A stretch of DNA of 64,000 nt from Nonlabens spongiae (GTDB lineage: Bacteria; Bacteroidota; Bacteroidia; Flavobacteriales; Flavobacteriaceae): NCBI RefSeq assembly GCF_002117125.1, contig NZ_CP019344.1:1888501-1952500 (forward strand). Reading direction: 5' to 3'. A program made the translations under genes and the position numbers. Below, piece by piece: positions 26,860-35,064 of this stretch. How positions within the stretch are numbered: position 1 is the first letter of the stretch; every line of letters starts with the position of its first letter. The notes under the pieces were generated by a model, which saw only the letters and a list, made by a program, of their open reading frames with translations, was not told the DNA's origin and did no database searches.

Positions 26860-26933
26860 GGCCCTGTGGCGCAACTGAATAGCGCACTGGATTTCGGCTC
26901 CAGCGGTTGTAGGTTTGAATCCTACCAGGGTCA
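26860..26933 (+). tRNA. tRNA-Arg (anticodon TCG)
   Basis: Cloverleaf read by eye: acceptor GGCCCTG (26860-26866) pairs with CAGGGTC (26926-26932) with one G-T pair, discriminator A at 26933. D-stem GCGC/GCGC; anticodon stem CTGGA/TCCAG around the loop TTTCGGC, giving anticodon TCG (codon CGA, Arg). T arm GTAGG-TTTGAAT-CCTAC. The CCA end is not encoded. A terminator follows 9 bp later. Confidence 0.93.
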
Positions 26934-26941
26934 CGACACTC

Positions 26942-26979
26942 ACAATCCCGATGGTGGTAGCCATTGGGATTGTTTTTTT
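26942..26979 (+). terminator. Rho-independent terminator of tRNA-Arg
   Basis: Stem ACAATCCCGATGG / CCATTGGGATTGT with one G-T pair and a 6-nt loop, then a run of seven T. Confidence 0.85.
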
Positions 26980-27051
26980 GAGACCGTTGCAAGTGGACTT
27001 TCAAAAGGGATCAAGGAAATAATTATATGACCCGATAGGGTCGGGATTGTA

Positions 27052-27104
27052 TTTGCAACTTTGAACTTACTAGGATCACAACGTAATCCTGCCGAGGTCA
27101 CGAA
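27052..27104 (+). repeat. Two degenerate tRNA 3'-end fragments
   Basis: 27053-27079 resembles the T arm and 3' acceptor of the tRNA-Arg (TTTGAAC, then TACTAGGATCAC versus CTACCAGGGTCAC). 27083-27103 resembles the last 19-20 bases again (AATCCTGCCGAGGTCACGA versus AATCCTACCAGGGTCACGA). Duplicated tRNA 3' ends are typical attachment-site scars, but no integrase is nearby in the window. Confidence 0.5.
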
Positions 27105-27127
27105 TAAATCACTAAAAAGTGAATTGC

Positions 27128-27164
27128 GAAGCGAGTTTCAAAATTGAAGCTCGCTTCTTTTTTT
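27128..27164 (+). terminator. Rho-independent terminator-like hairpin
   Basis: Stem GAAGCGAG / CTCGCTTC with a 14-nt interior followed by T8. It lies after the tRNA 3' fragments and about 230 bp before the lipoprotein gene. The stretch 27165-27391 is AT-rich and nothing else is seen in it. Confidence 0.6.
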
Positions 27165-27391
27165 GAAACTTCCGGAGTAATTCTTTTTGTGATTTTCAAA
27201 ACGGAGCTATTTTATAATTTCCAACCATTCTACTAATAAAAAAATGAAAACATACTAACCATAAGACTTTCAATAGAATATACATATTATTAACTAATTT
27301 TTAACTGTTAATTTAAGAACGAATTGATTTTTGCTTTGAATAATAAATTAGGTTTACAATGGTATACCAACTAATCCTTTAAACAAAAATC

Positions 27392-28555
27392 ATGAACAAA
27401 ACAAAAAACCTATGGCGATGGTCTGCAATGGCTATGCTAAGTCTCTCTCTCTCTCTAGTTAGCTGTGAAGATGAGATTACAGAAGAAAAGCAAACAACTT
27501 CGGAAGATCAACTCTTTGCAAAATCTTCAACAGAAAAATGTGAATTTCAACCTTATGGACTCTACTTTAATAATGGAGTTACCAGCGATTGCGATCATAA
27601 TATGATGCACTTTCCATCTTGGGAGTCATTCGCGCAAACTCTAGAGCAATTGGAAACCGCTATTGATACCCATGAAGATAACTTCTTGAATTCTCACGGA
27701 CATCTTAGTGAAGACCCTCTCAACGATTTGGAAGAGTCAATTAGTCATCACCCAGATCAACCACTAATTGACTATGAAGACTCTCATCATTTCTGCTCAC
27801 TAAGAAAATTTGAGGAGGCGGCAGAAAATGCATGGCTTGATGCATCAGACCAACCGGGATGGACCTTTGATGATTGGGCAGAAAATCAATTTATAGTCGA
27901 TCCTGTTGAGCAAACACTTTACAATCCACAAAACGAGGTGATGATTTGTAATTTCATTTACAAAGAAATGGCTGAAGGTTGGTTGATTGTAGACTCCACG
28001 CATCCTGACGCTTCCAGCGCTTTGGGATCAGCAAATGAAGGAAACTCATTAGAGCAAGTAATTCAACAGTTTGGTGGTAATGAGGAACAAGCGGGAGCTG
28101 CTTCTGCTGAATTTATCAATCCGAACGCTTGCTTTTATAAAAGTAGCGACTCTAAAGGCGTGCAGCTTTCAGGCAGTTATGCCATGAAAAAATCTAACCA
28201 AATGAGAAACAGAACTTTTGATTTTACAGATGCTGGAAATACAAAGGTGTTCAAAGCATTTACTAGGAATTACAAAAAGAAGAATAGTAAATGGAGAAAA
28301 CGCCGTATCAGTAGCAGCGCACGTATTTATGGGGATACTTACGAGAAAGATTCGTCATTGCCGGCTAATTCAGAATCAGATTGCATTTTTAAAGAAGAGG
28401 AGGATGTACAGGGACGATACAGAAAAAAGAGAAGGTCAAAAGCTAAACTAAGAAGACCTTATGCGGGCGGTGAAGAGATTGGCACTATTGATGACGCTCT
28501 TTTCTCTGAACACAGACAGCGCCCATTTTATGAAACTCTGGAGTTTGAAAACTAA
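27392..28555 (+). CDS. Lipoprotein of unknown function
   Basis: A 387-residue lipoprotein; the signal SAMAMLSLSLSLVSCEDE gives the lipobox Cys near residue 26. The mature N-terminal half is acidic and His-rich (SDCDHNMMHFPSWESFAQTLEQLE, SHGHLSEDPLNDLEESISHHPDQ). The C-terminal third is strongly basic (KKKNSKWRKRRISSSARIY, RYRKKRRSKAKLRRPY). It overlaps the first barrel-like gene by 26 bp and is followed by a second, so the three probably form an operon of envelope proteins. No family recognised. Confidence 0.7.
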   Translation: MNKTKNLWRWSAMAMLSLSLSLVSCEDEITEEKQTTSEDQLFAKSSTEKCEFQPYGLYFNNGVTSDCDHNMMHFPSWESFAQTLEQLETAIDTHEDNFLNSHGHLSEDPLNDLEESISHHPDQPLIDYEDSHHFCSLRKFEEAAENAWLDASDQPGWTFDDWAENQFIVDPVEQTLYNPQNEVMICNFIYKEMAEGWLIVDSTHPDASSALGSANEGNSLEQVIQQFGGNEEQAGAASAEFINPNACFYKSSDSKGVQLSGSYAMKKSNQMRNRTFDFTDAGNTKVFKAFTRNYKKKNSKWRKRRISSSARIYGDTYEKDSSLPANSESDCIFKEEEDVQGRYRKKRRSKAKLRRPYAGGEEIGTIDDALFSEHRQRPFYETLEFEN

Positions 28556-29327
28556 TAATTTTTTTCAAATTATCATACTGGCGCTTATGCTAAGTGCCAG
28601 TATGATTTGTTATTGTCAGAACGATAACAAAAACAGTAATTTACCTCCTAAAACCTTTCCAATAGGGTTGCGGGTAGGACTGCATAATGATTTCTTTTCC
28701 AATACCAATGAGAATGATTTTATTGAACTTGAATACAAAGATCGGTTAACTTTTATTGCTGGTTTCGATGTTGAACTTTTTAGAACTAGACAATGGCTGT
28801 TTACCACAGGTTTTTTCGTTAAAAATATATCTCAGTCAAAAAGCTATAATATCACGGCAGATCAACTAGGAAGGGAAAGAGGCACTAATGCTGAATTTAT
28901 AGAATCACCTTATTGGACGTATCATTTACCAGTTGAAGCACTTTATAGATTTAATAAGTCTACAAAACACCCTTTATATTTTAAGGGAGGACTGGAGTTA
29001 CAGCACTACGGATACACACCAGGCAGGTATCGTCATCCCTTTTTAAGTGTGAATGGAATACCTAGGACGATTGGAGAATACGAGGAATATCAGAGTCCTT
29101 TTACATTTGGGGCAAACCTCGGTTTAGCTGGTGATATTTATTTAAATGATAATAGCAAGTTTAGAATCGCGCTTACCGGTCATTACCATTTCCAAACGAT
29201 GGAAGAAACCTTTATAACTACTACTAATCTAGCTGTGCCTGGAGCTACTTCAAAACATGAGTGGACAGGACATTATATCAACCTATCCCTTACTTATTTC
29301 CCTAAGAAAGGATTTATACGTTTCTAA
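28530..29327 (+). CDS. Outer-membrane beta-barrel-like protein, first of a tandem pair
   Basis: The ATG at 28530 gives a good signal peptide (FFQIIILALMLSASMICYCQ), so the longer frame from 28461 is rejected. The mature ~240 residues alternate polar and hydrophobic residues with repeated aromatic strand ends (FPIGLRVGLHNDFF, LTFIAGFDVELFRTRQWLFTTGFFVK, YINLSLTYFPKKGF), as in porin-type barrels. It is similar to the next protein along its length (xxGLxxGxxNxF, FxAGxDxxxxRTxxxLFxTGxFxx, terminal SLxxFPxK). Probably translationally coupled to the upstream lipoprotein. Confidence 0.7.
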   Translation: MKLWSLKTNNFFQIIILALMLSASMICYCQNDNKNSNLPPKTFPIGLRVGLHNDFFSNTNENDFIELEYKDRLTFIAGFDVELFRTRQWLFTTGFFVKNISQSKSYNITADQLGRERGTNAEFIESPYWTYHLPVEALYRFNKSTKHPLYFKGGLELQHYGYTPGRYRHPFLSVNGIPRTIGEYEEYQSPFTFGANLGLAGDIYLNDNSKFRIALTGHYHFQTMEETFITTTNLAVPGATSKHEWTGHYINLSLTYFPKKGFIRF

Positions 29328-30098
29328 ATGAAATCACTATCTGTATTTATTTTTTTTATACCCTTATTTCTCGTTGCACAAACTGAACAGAAGAACTCAA
29401 AATTGTTATTTGACGATATTATTAAACTAGGTTTAACAGCCGGTTATCAAAATAATTTTGAAAAAAATGAGACAACAGTAGGTTATGAATATGAAATTGA
29501 TGTTACCAATCACTACTTAGTTGGTTTAGATTGGATGTTTGCTCGCACAGGCAAATTCTTATTCAAGACTGGTGTTTATTACGAATCCTTTGAATCAAAT
29601 AGTTATCTAAGGGTTCCAGGATCTTTTATTAACATCCCTGATGATTTTATAGAAAATGATACCAGAAACCTAAGTTTCTACACTTTAGAATTAGGTACAG
29701 AATATTTATATAAAATTAATGAAACAAATTTCTTAAGCTTTGGTTTATCTATAGATATGCGATGGCTTAATAAAGATGATAAATTTGCACGTGGGAGGGT
29801 TTTATCAAGTCCTAGTTCTGAAAATGAGTTGTTATTAATCAACCAGAGCACTAGCGAGGGGTTTATAGACTTCCCTATTTCTTTGAACTACTACTACAAA
29901 ACTAACTCCTCAGGACTATTCAAACTAGGTGTTTCTGGTTCTGTATTCAATGATAGAATTTACAATGATCAAATCGAATACTTTGATCAAACTAACAACA
30001 ACTTTAGAAGTTCCTTACACGGTCTTCGTAGAAAACACATACAATTCTCTCTTTCCTGGTTCCCACCCAAAAAGTGGTTCAGCAAAAACCCAAACTAA
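29328..30098 (+). CDS. Outer-membrane beta-barrel-like protein, second of a tandem pair
   Basis: A 256-residue secreted protein (signal SLSVFIFFIPLFLVAQ) whose start codon directly abuts the previous stop codon (29325-29327). Strand-like segments: IIKLGLTAGYQNNF, YLVGLDWMFARTGKFLFKTGVYYESF, FYTLELGTEYLYKI, HIQFSLSWFPPKKWF. It is a diverged duplicate of the preceding gene. The 3' end abuts the convergent clpX stop with no gap. Role unknown; probably an envelope protein acting with the upstream lipoprotein. Confidence 0.7.
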   Translation: MKSLSVFIFFIPLFLVAQTEQKNSKLLFDDIIKLGLTAGYQNNFEKNETTVGYEYEIDVTNHYLVGLDWMFARTGKFLFKTGVYYESFESNSYLRVPGSFINIPDDFIENDTRNLSFYTLELGTEYLYKINETNFLSFGLSIDMRWLNKDDKFARGRVLSSPSSENELLLINQSTSEGFIDFPISLNYYYKTNSSGLFKLGVSGSVFNDRIYNDQIEYFDQTNNNFRSSLHGLRRKHIQFSLSWFPPKKWFSKNPN

Positions 30099-31334
30099 TC
30101 ACCCCACCGCCTTTAGCTTCTGGATTGCGCTTTTGTTGAGCTTGGATTCTGCGTAGGATTTAGTGACGTTTAATTCCTTTTCATCTGATCCTGGGAGGTC
30201 AAACATGGCATCGGTTAAGATGGCTTCACAGAGGGAGCGCAGTCCACGTGCACCTAGCTTGTACTCAATAGCTTTCTCAACGATGTAGTCCAAAGCACCG
30301 GTGGTGATGCTAAACTTGATATCATCCATCTCAAACAATTTTTCATATTGCTTGATGATCGCATTTTTAGGCTCGGTTAGAATCGCTCTTAGCGTTTTAG
30401 CATCCAGCGGATTCATATACGTCAGCACCGGTAAACGGCCAATGATTTCAGGAATCATTCCAAAATCTTTAATGTCTTTAGGAATAATGTATTGCAGCAA
30501 ATTATCCTTTTGCACGACTCCATCATTTGAGATACTCGCGCTAAAACCTACCGCCTGCATGTTCAAACGCTTACGGATCACCTTCTCGATACCGTCAAAA
30601 GCCCCTCCAGCAATAAAGAGAATGTTCTCTGTGTTTACCTCTATAAACTTTTGATCAGGGTGTTTACGACCACCTTTTGGCGGCACGTTTACTGTGGTTC
30701 CTTCCAGCAATTTGAGCAATCCCTGTTGAACTCCCTCTCCAGAAACATCACGCGTGATGGATGGGTTGTCTGACTTACGAGCGATCTTATCGATCTCATC
30801 AATGAATACAATACCAGTTTGTGCCTTTTCCAGATTGTAGTCTGCCGCTTGCAGCAAACGCGTCAAGATACTTTCAACGTCTTCACCTACATAACCCGCC
30901 TCAGTCAATACTGTGGCATCCACAATGGCTAGAGGCACGTTAAGCATTTTGGCAATGGTTTTCGCGATAAGCGTCTTACCGGTACCAGTTTGACCCACCA
31001 TCATGATATTGGATTTTTGAATCTCAACATCGTCCTCAGTAGGTTTTTGTAGCAACCTTTTATAATGGTTGTACACCGCAACTGACATCACCTTTTTGGT
31101 AAAATCCTGACCTATAATGTACTGATCAAGGAAATTTTTGATCGCCTGCGGTTTCTTGAGTTCCAGCTCATTGCTGGAGATTCCAGAATCACTCGATCCG
31201 TGATCTTCCAGAACGATCCCGTGGGCCTGTTCTATACAACGGTCACATATATGCGCGTCCAGACCTGCTATCAACAGATTAGTCTCTGACTTGCTGCGAC
31301 CGCAAAAACTACATTCTAATTGTTCTTTACTCAT
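30099..31334 (-). CDS. clpX: ATP-dependent Clp protease ATP-binding subunit ClpX
   Basis: A 411-residue AAA+ unfoldase that feeds substrates to ClpP. The N-terminal zinc finger shows CSFCGRS and CDRC. Walker A is GQTGTGKT, Walker [11 protein letters not shown], and the C-terminal sensor region contains ARGLRSLCE. Full length for the family. It is the last gene of tig-clpP-clpX, 130 bp after clpP; the gap holds a composite palindrome (31405-31445). Confidence 0.97.
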   Translation of the reverse strand: MSKEQLECSFCGRSKSETNLLIAGLDAHICDRCIEQAHGIVLEDHGSSDSGISSNELELKKPQAIKNFLDQYIIGQDFTKKVMSVAVYNHYKRLLQKPTEDDVEIQKSNIMMVGQTGTGKTLIAKTIAKMLNVPLAIVDATVLTEAGYVGEDVESILTRLLQAADYNLEKAQTGIVFIDEIDKIARKSDNPSITRDVSGEGVQQGLLKLLEGTTVNVPPKGGRKHPDQKFIEVNTENILFIAGGAFDGIEKVIRKRLNMQAVGFSASISNDGVVQKDNLLQYIIPKDIKDFGMIPEIIGRLPVLTYMNPLDAKTLRAILTEPKNAIIKQYEKLFEMDDIKFSITTGALDYIVEKAIEYKLGARGLRSLCEAILTDAMFDLPGSDEKELNVTKSYAESKLNKSAIQKLKAVG

Positions 31335-31404
31335 TCTTTAGTAAAATTTGCACCTGCCTTAAAAAGACAAATACTTACGGGTGGTCGGTTATTGTGTTTG
31401 TTAG

Positions 31405-31445
31405 TTCCGCTTTCGCGATCCCGATAGCTATCGGGACGAGATCAT
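31405..31445. repeat. Composite palindrome: TCCCGATAGCTATCGGGA nested in the dispersed palindrome (clpP-clpX gap)
   Basis: The left arm TTCCGCTTTCGCGA (31405-31418) is followed by the 18-bp palindrome TCCCGATAGCTATCGGGA (31419-31436) and then CGAGATCAT (31437-31445), which is the normal right flank of the dispersed palindrome. Only AAG of the first palindrome is missing at the junction. Confidence 0.9.
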
Positions 31446-31464
31446 CAACAAATGCTCTCCAGAA

Positions 31465-32142
31465 TTACTTCTCTCTTACAAGAATCTCGTCAATCATTCC
31501 GTATTCCAGCGCCTCGTCTGCCTTCATCCAAAAGTCACGATCTGAATCTTCTTGCACCTGCTCAACTGGTTTGCCGGAGTGCTTTGCAATGATGTTGTAA
31601 AGCTCCTCTCTTAACTTGACGACTTCTCTAGCCGTTATCTCGATATCGCTCGCCTGACCTTGCGCGCCTCCAGAAACCTGGTGGATCATCACACGACTGT
31701 GAGGAAGTGCACTACGCTTGCCTTTTTCACCCGCACATAGTAAAACAGCTCCCATACTGGCCGCCATTCCTGTACAAATCGTCGCTACATCTGGCTTGAT
31801 GAATTGCATAGTGTCATAAATACCCAGACCGGCATAAACGCTACCGCCTGGCGAATTTATATAGATCTGAATGTCTTTATTTGCATCTGTACTCTCAAGA
31901 AAGAGCAACTGCGCCTGAATAATATTGGCCACCTGATCGTTCACTCCCGTTCCCATAAAAATGATGCGGTCCATCATAAGACGTGAGAATACGTCCATGG
32001 CAAGAACGTTCATCTGACGCTCCTCGATAATATTAGGAGTCAGATTTGACGGGTACATGCGACCCATGATTTTATCATAGTAGTTTGGGTTGATTCCTTG
32101 ATCTTTAACCGCAAACTTTTCAAATTCCTTACTTATGTTCAT
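31465..32142 (-). CDS. clpP: ATP-dependent Clp protease proteolytic subunit ClpP
   Basis: A 225-residue serine protease forming the ClpP chamber. The catalytic triad is visible: Ser in GMAASMGA, His in SRVMIHQVSGGAQG and Asp in DSDRDFWM. It has the conserved oligomer-forming segment NIIQAQLLFLESTDANKDIQIYINSPGG. It lies between tig and clpX. The leader extends ~20 residues beyond the E. coli protein. Confidence 0.97.
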   Translation of the reverse strand: MNISKEFEKFAVKDQGINPNYYDKIMGRMYPSNLTPNIIEERQMNVLAMDVFSRLMMDRIIFMGTGVNDQVANIIQAQLLFLESTDANKDIQIYINSPGGSVYAGLGIYDTMQFIKPDVATICTGMAASMGAVLLCAGEKGKRSALPHSRVMIHQVSGGAQGQASDIEITAREVVKLREELYNIIAKHSGKPVEQVQEDSDRDFWMKADEALEYGMIDEILVREK

Positions 32143-32162
32143 AATCGTAATATTAGGAAGCG

Positions 32163-32206
32163 TAAAAATAAAAGGCGTTAACTTCTCTATAAAAAAGTTA
32201 ACGCCT
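32163..32206 (-). terminator. Terminator between tig and clpP
   Basis: Perfect 12-bp stem (AGGCGTTAACTT / AAGTTAACGCCT) with a 10-nt loop and, on the minus strand, a following TTTATTTTT. It lies just past the tig stop and would limit read-through into clpP, so tig is likely made in excess. Confidence 0.8.
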
Positions 32207-32229
32207 CAAGATACGATTTTCTTATGCCT

Positions 32230-33561
32230 TTAAGCGCCGTAAGCCTCTTCAATAAACTTCTCGTAAGAGACTTCTTTCTTCTTTAAAGAGACGTTTTCTT
32301 TAAAGAAGTCCAGCATTTTCTCGTTTTGCAACTGCTCGCTCATTTTTTTCACCTCATCTTGATTACTCATGATGCGTGCCACCACTTGATCTACTTCTTC
32401 ATCAGTCGCTCCGGTATGACCATACTGAGCCATCTGTTGACGTATCATGGTGCGAGCATACTCCTGAAGGTCTTCAAATTTGAGTTGCAAGTCCTCGTTG
32501 TTCTTGATCAGGTTACCTTCGATCAATTGATATCTCAAGCCTTTTTCAGAACGATTGTATTCCTCCTCGGCTTCTTCAGCAGTCATTTCTTGCTCACCAT
32601 TATTTGCGATCCATCTTTTAAGGAAATCAGCTGGTAAGTCAAATTTTGTATTCTCAATCAAACTCTCCGTTACATCAGTCAAGAGTTTTTGATCGGTTTG
32701 CTGTGCGAATTGTTTAGAAGCATCTTCTCTCAAACGCTCCTTAAGCTCGTCTTCGCTTTTAATAGCATCAGGACCAAAAAGTTTGTCAAAAAACTCTTGA
32801 GTCATCTCAGCTTTCTCGCGCGTATTCACTTCAGTAATTTCAAACTCAAGCGGCACATTGATTCCTTCGTCTACCTTTTCTTGATCGATCTTAAGAAGAT
32901 TGTTCAAATCTTGATCGTTTTCAAAGAGATTTTGAGTTTTCAACTTGAGAACATCACCTGGTTTAGAACCAACTAATTTCTTCATATTAGTTTTACCCTT
33001 GATGCGATCTGTTTTGAAAGTAGCGTCCACATTGATGTCTTCATCGTCGTTTCTGAATACTCCAGTAATTTCGTCTCCCTCGGCAACCTCATCTTTGTTG
33101 ACTAATTTACCGTACTGCTCTCTTATTCTATCGATTTGATCATTGATAGTTTTATCATCCACCTTGATTTCATAGCTCGTTATCTTCTTACCTTTAAGAT
33201 CAACGTCAAATTCTGGAGCAAGTCCTATTTCAAATTCAAAGTTGAAATCTTTAGCGTTCTCCCAATCAATGTCTTCTTGCTCTTTAGGAAGCGGATTCCC
33301 TAAAAGCTCCAACTTCTCTTCTTGAATATAAGAATTGAGCTTTTCTTGAATCATTTTATTGATCTCATCCACCATTACGGGAACGCGATACTTTTTGTTG
33401 ATCAAACCAGCTGGCACGTGACCTTTTCTAAAACCTGGGACATTTGCTGTCTTACGGTAATCTTTAAGGATCTTCTCAACTTTTTCCTTATAATCTTCTT
33501 GCTTGATCTCAAGACTCAAGACGGCGTTAAGCGCGTCAACATCAGTACGATTGATATTCAT
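32230..33561 (-). CDS. tig: Trigger factor, ribosome-associated chaperone
   Basis: A 443-residue trigger factor that shields nascent chains at the ribosome exit. The N-terminal ribosome-binding signature is GFRKGHVP (~44-51). A shortened FKBP-like peptidyl-prolyl isomerase region follows (VAEGDEITGVFRNDDEDIN) and then the long helical C-terminal domain (TQEFFDKLFGPDAIKSEDELKERLRED). First gene of tig-clpP-clpX. A consensus promoter with exact spacing lies 34 bp upstream. Confidence 0.96.
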   Translation of the reverse strand: MNINRTDVDALNAVLSLEIKQEDYKEKVEKILKDYRKTANVPGFRKGHVPAGLINKKYRVPVMVDEINKMIQEKLNSYIQEEKLELLGNPLPKEQEDIDWENAKDFNFEFEIGLAPEFDVDLKGKKITSYEIKVDDKTINDQIDRIREQYGKLVNKDEVAEGDEITGVFRNDDEDINVDATFKTDRIKGKTNMKKLVGSKPGDVLKLKTQNLFENDQDLNNLLKIDQEKVDEGINVPLEFEITEVNTREKAEMTQEFFDKLFGPDAIKSEDELKERLREDASKQFAQQTDQKLLTDVTESLIENTKFDLPADFLKRWIANNGEQEMTAEEAEEEYNRSEKGLRYQLIEGNLIKNNEDLQLKFEDLQEYARTMIRQQMAQYGHTGATDEEVDQVVARIMSNQDEVKKMSEQLQNEKMLDFFKENVSLKKKEVSYEKFIEEAYGA

Positions 33562-33594
33562 TTAAAGGCTTTTAATGCTTTTATTTTAGGGCTG

Positions 33595-33625
33595 CAAAAT
33601 TAGTCTTTATCTAGATGTAAACAAA
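33595..33625 (-). promoter_or_regulatory. Consensus Bacteroidota promoter of tig-clpP-clpX
   Basis: On the minus strand TTTG (33622-33625), exactly 19 nt, then TAATTTTG (33595-33602), the full TTTG-N19-TAnnTTTG consensus. The transcript would have a ~30-nt leader. Confidence 0.8.
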
Positions 33626-33925
33626 GCTTTTAGGAAAACGAGAAGTCAAAGAGTTTAGACGCGAGAAAAAGAGACGAGAGGTTAGAAGTGAGAAATTAGA
33701 CCTCCGAAGTGTTTGAAACCTCCGAAGTCTTGTTTCAACAGAATCTTTTCAATTTAAGGTATGGCACTAGACAAATGCCTCAACGTCGTTTCTAGCAGTT
33801 TACAAGCATCGTTATGGGAACCCTTGGCGTTTGCGAAGCGAAACTGCGAGCAATGCATAGCGAACAGCGAATAACGAATAGCAAATATCTTACAGCGCAT
33901 TCAAGGCGCTCAGCGCGACGCGCAA
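33626..33925. other. 300-bp intergenic stretch with small degenerate repeats
   Basis: Contains a doubled ACCTCCGAAGT unit (33701-33730) and a row of AGCGAACAGCGAATA-type 7-8-mers (33851-33890). No frame, RNA or promoter is recognised. Confidence 0.5.
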
Positions 33926-35047
33926 TTACACTTTCTCCACCAGCAAACTCACCGCATTACCTCCGAAACCGGTCGAGTTCATCAATATGCGTTTTGGAGC
34001 ATTAGTTATGCTATTTTTTAAATCAAGATAGGGAACGTTTGGATAGAATTGATTTTCAAAGATCTGTAACGCCATCGTCAAACTCAAAGCGGCGCTAGCT
34101 CCCAAACTATGACCTATTTGCCATTTATTATTGAGCAAAACGGGAGTACTTTCTCTAAAAACCTGTTCAATCGCACGCAGCTCTGATCGATCACCTTTGA
34201 TGGTTCCTGGTGCATGGGTAACGATAGCGTCGATCTCGTTTTTAGGAAAATCCCTTAGAGCTTGCCTCATCGATTGTTGCAGGCAAAAACCATCTTCCGA
34301 AACGGAGGTTGGGCTGCTCAAAGTTTCTACAGATGTACCGAAACCTATAATTTTTGCCTTGGCAGATACTGGCTCAACGGTCAGATGAAACAAACCTGCT
34401 CCCTCACCTAAAATCATGGTGTTTTCTGTTTTTTCAACATCAAGAGCTCTACATGGAAAAGTGCTTTGATCTCTTGAATAAATGCGCAATGCCTTCATCT
34501 GCGCAATCGTAAAATCGGTCAAGGGTGCCTCGCTCCCACCTACAAGAAATGAATCAGCCATTCCTGCCTTTATCCAAGCCATTCCGTTCAGAATTGAGTG
34601 TGCAGACGTCGCGCACGTAATGGAATGAGAAAACGCGGCAGCGGTAGTGCCTAAATGTTGTGCTACCCAGCTAGAGACATTTCCCAAAGTAGTAAGCGGT
34701 GAAGCAACGGCCGGAAGAATTTCACGACCAGACGTAGCTTGAAATTTCGCATAAAACTCCTCCCAAAGTCCCGTAGCTCCCCTACTGCTCCCAATATTGA
34801 TTCCACATGATTGAGGTAAATTTTGAAACTGATTTGCCACAAAAAGTGCCAGCTGAACACTACGATCCAGAGTCTGATATTTGATATTTTGAGTCAAAAA
34901 ATCGGCGAGATTAGCTTCAGTTTCTTGATCTAATGCCGCAATCCATTCACCGTTTTTATTTTTGGAAAAATGAGGTTCGGCATCATTTAAAAAATTCAGG
35001 CTTGGCGCAACAAACTTGTATTCTTTTATGTAAATATCTCTACTCAA
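33926..35047 (-). CDS. Beta-ketoacyl-ACP synthase (KAS I/II type) in the biotin cluster
   Basis: A 373-residue thiolase-fold condensing enzyme with the complete KAS I/II triad: Cys in HSITCATSAHS, His in VTHAPGTIKGD and His in WQIGHSLGASAALS. The C-terminal NSTGFGGNAVSLLVE loop is also typical. The start is probably TTG (35045-35047). It lies 18 bp after bioA, as the third gene of bioD-bioA-KAS. No bioC or bioH is seen in the window, so the enzyme may build the pimelate chain; this is inference. It is shorter than FabF (~410) and is unlikely to be the housekeeping enzyme. Confidence 0.88.
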   Translation of the reverse strand: MSRDIYIKEYKFVAPSLNFLNDAEPHFSKNKNGEWIAALDQETEANLADFLTQNIKYQTLDRSVQLALFVANQFQNLPQSCGINIGSSRGATGLWEEFYAKFQATSGREILPAVASPLTTLGNVSSWVAQHLGTTAAAFSHSITCATSAHSILNGMAWIKAGMADSFLVGGSEAPLTDFTIAQMKALRIYSRDQSTFPCRALDVEKTENTMILGEGAGLFHLTVEPVSAKAKIIGFGTSVETLSSPTSVSEDGFCLQQSMRQALRDFPKNEIDAIVTHAPGTIKGDRSELRAIEQVFRESTPVLLNNKWQIGHSLGASAALSLTMALQIFENQFYPNVPYLDLKNSITNAPKRILMNSTGFGGNAVSLLVEKV

Positions 35048-35064
35048 ATCTTGTGAATTACTTT

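Noticed and set aside
28461..28529. Longer start for the first barrel-like protein
   Set aside because: It would overlap the upstream gene by 95 bp and bury the signal peptide; the ATG at 28530 gives a typical signal.
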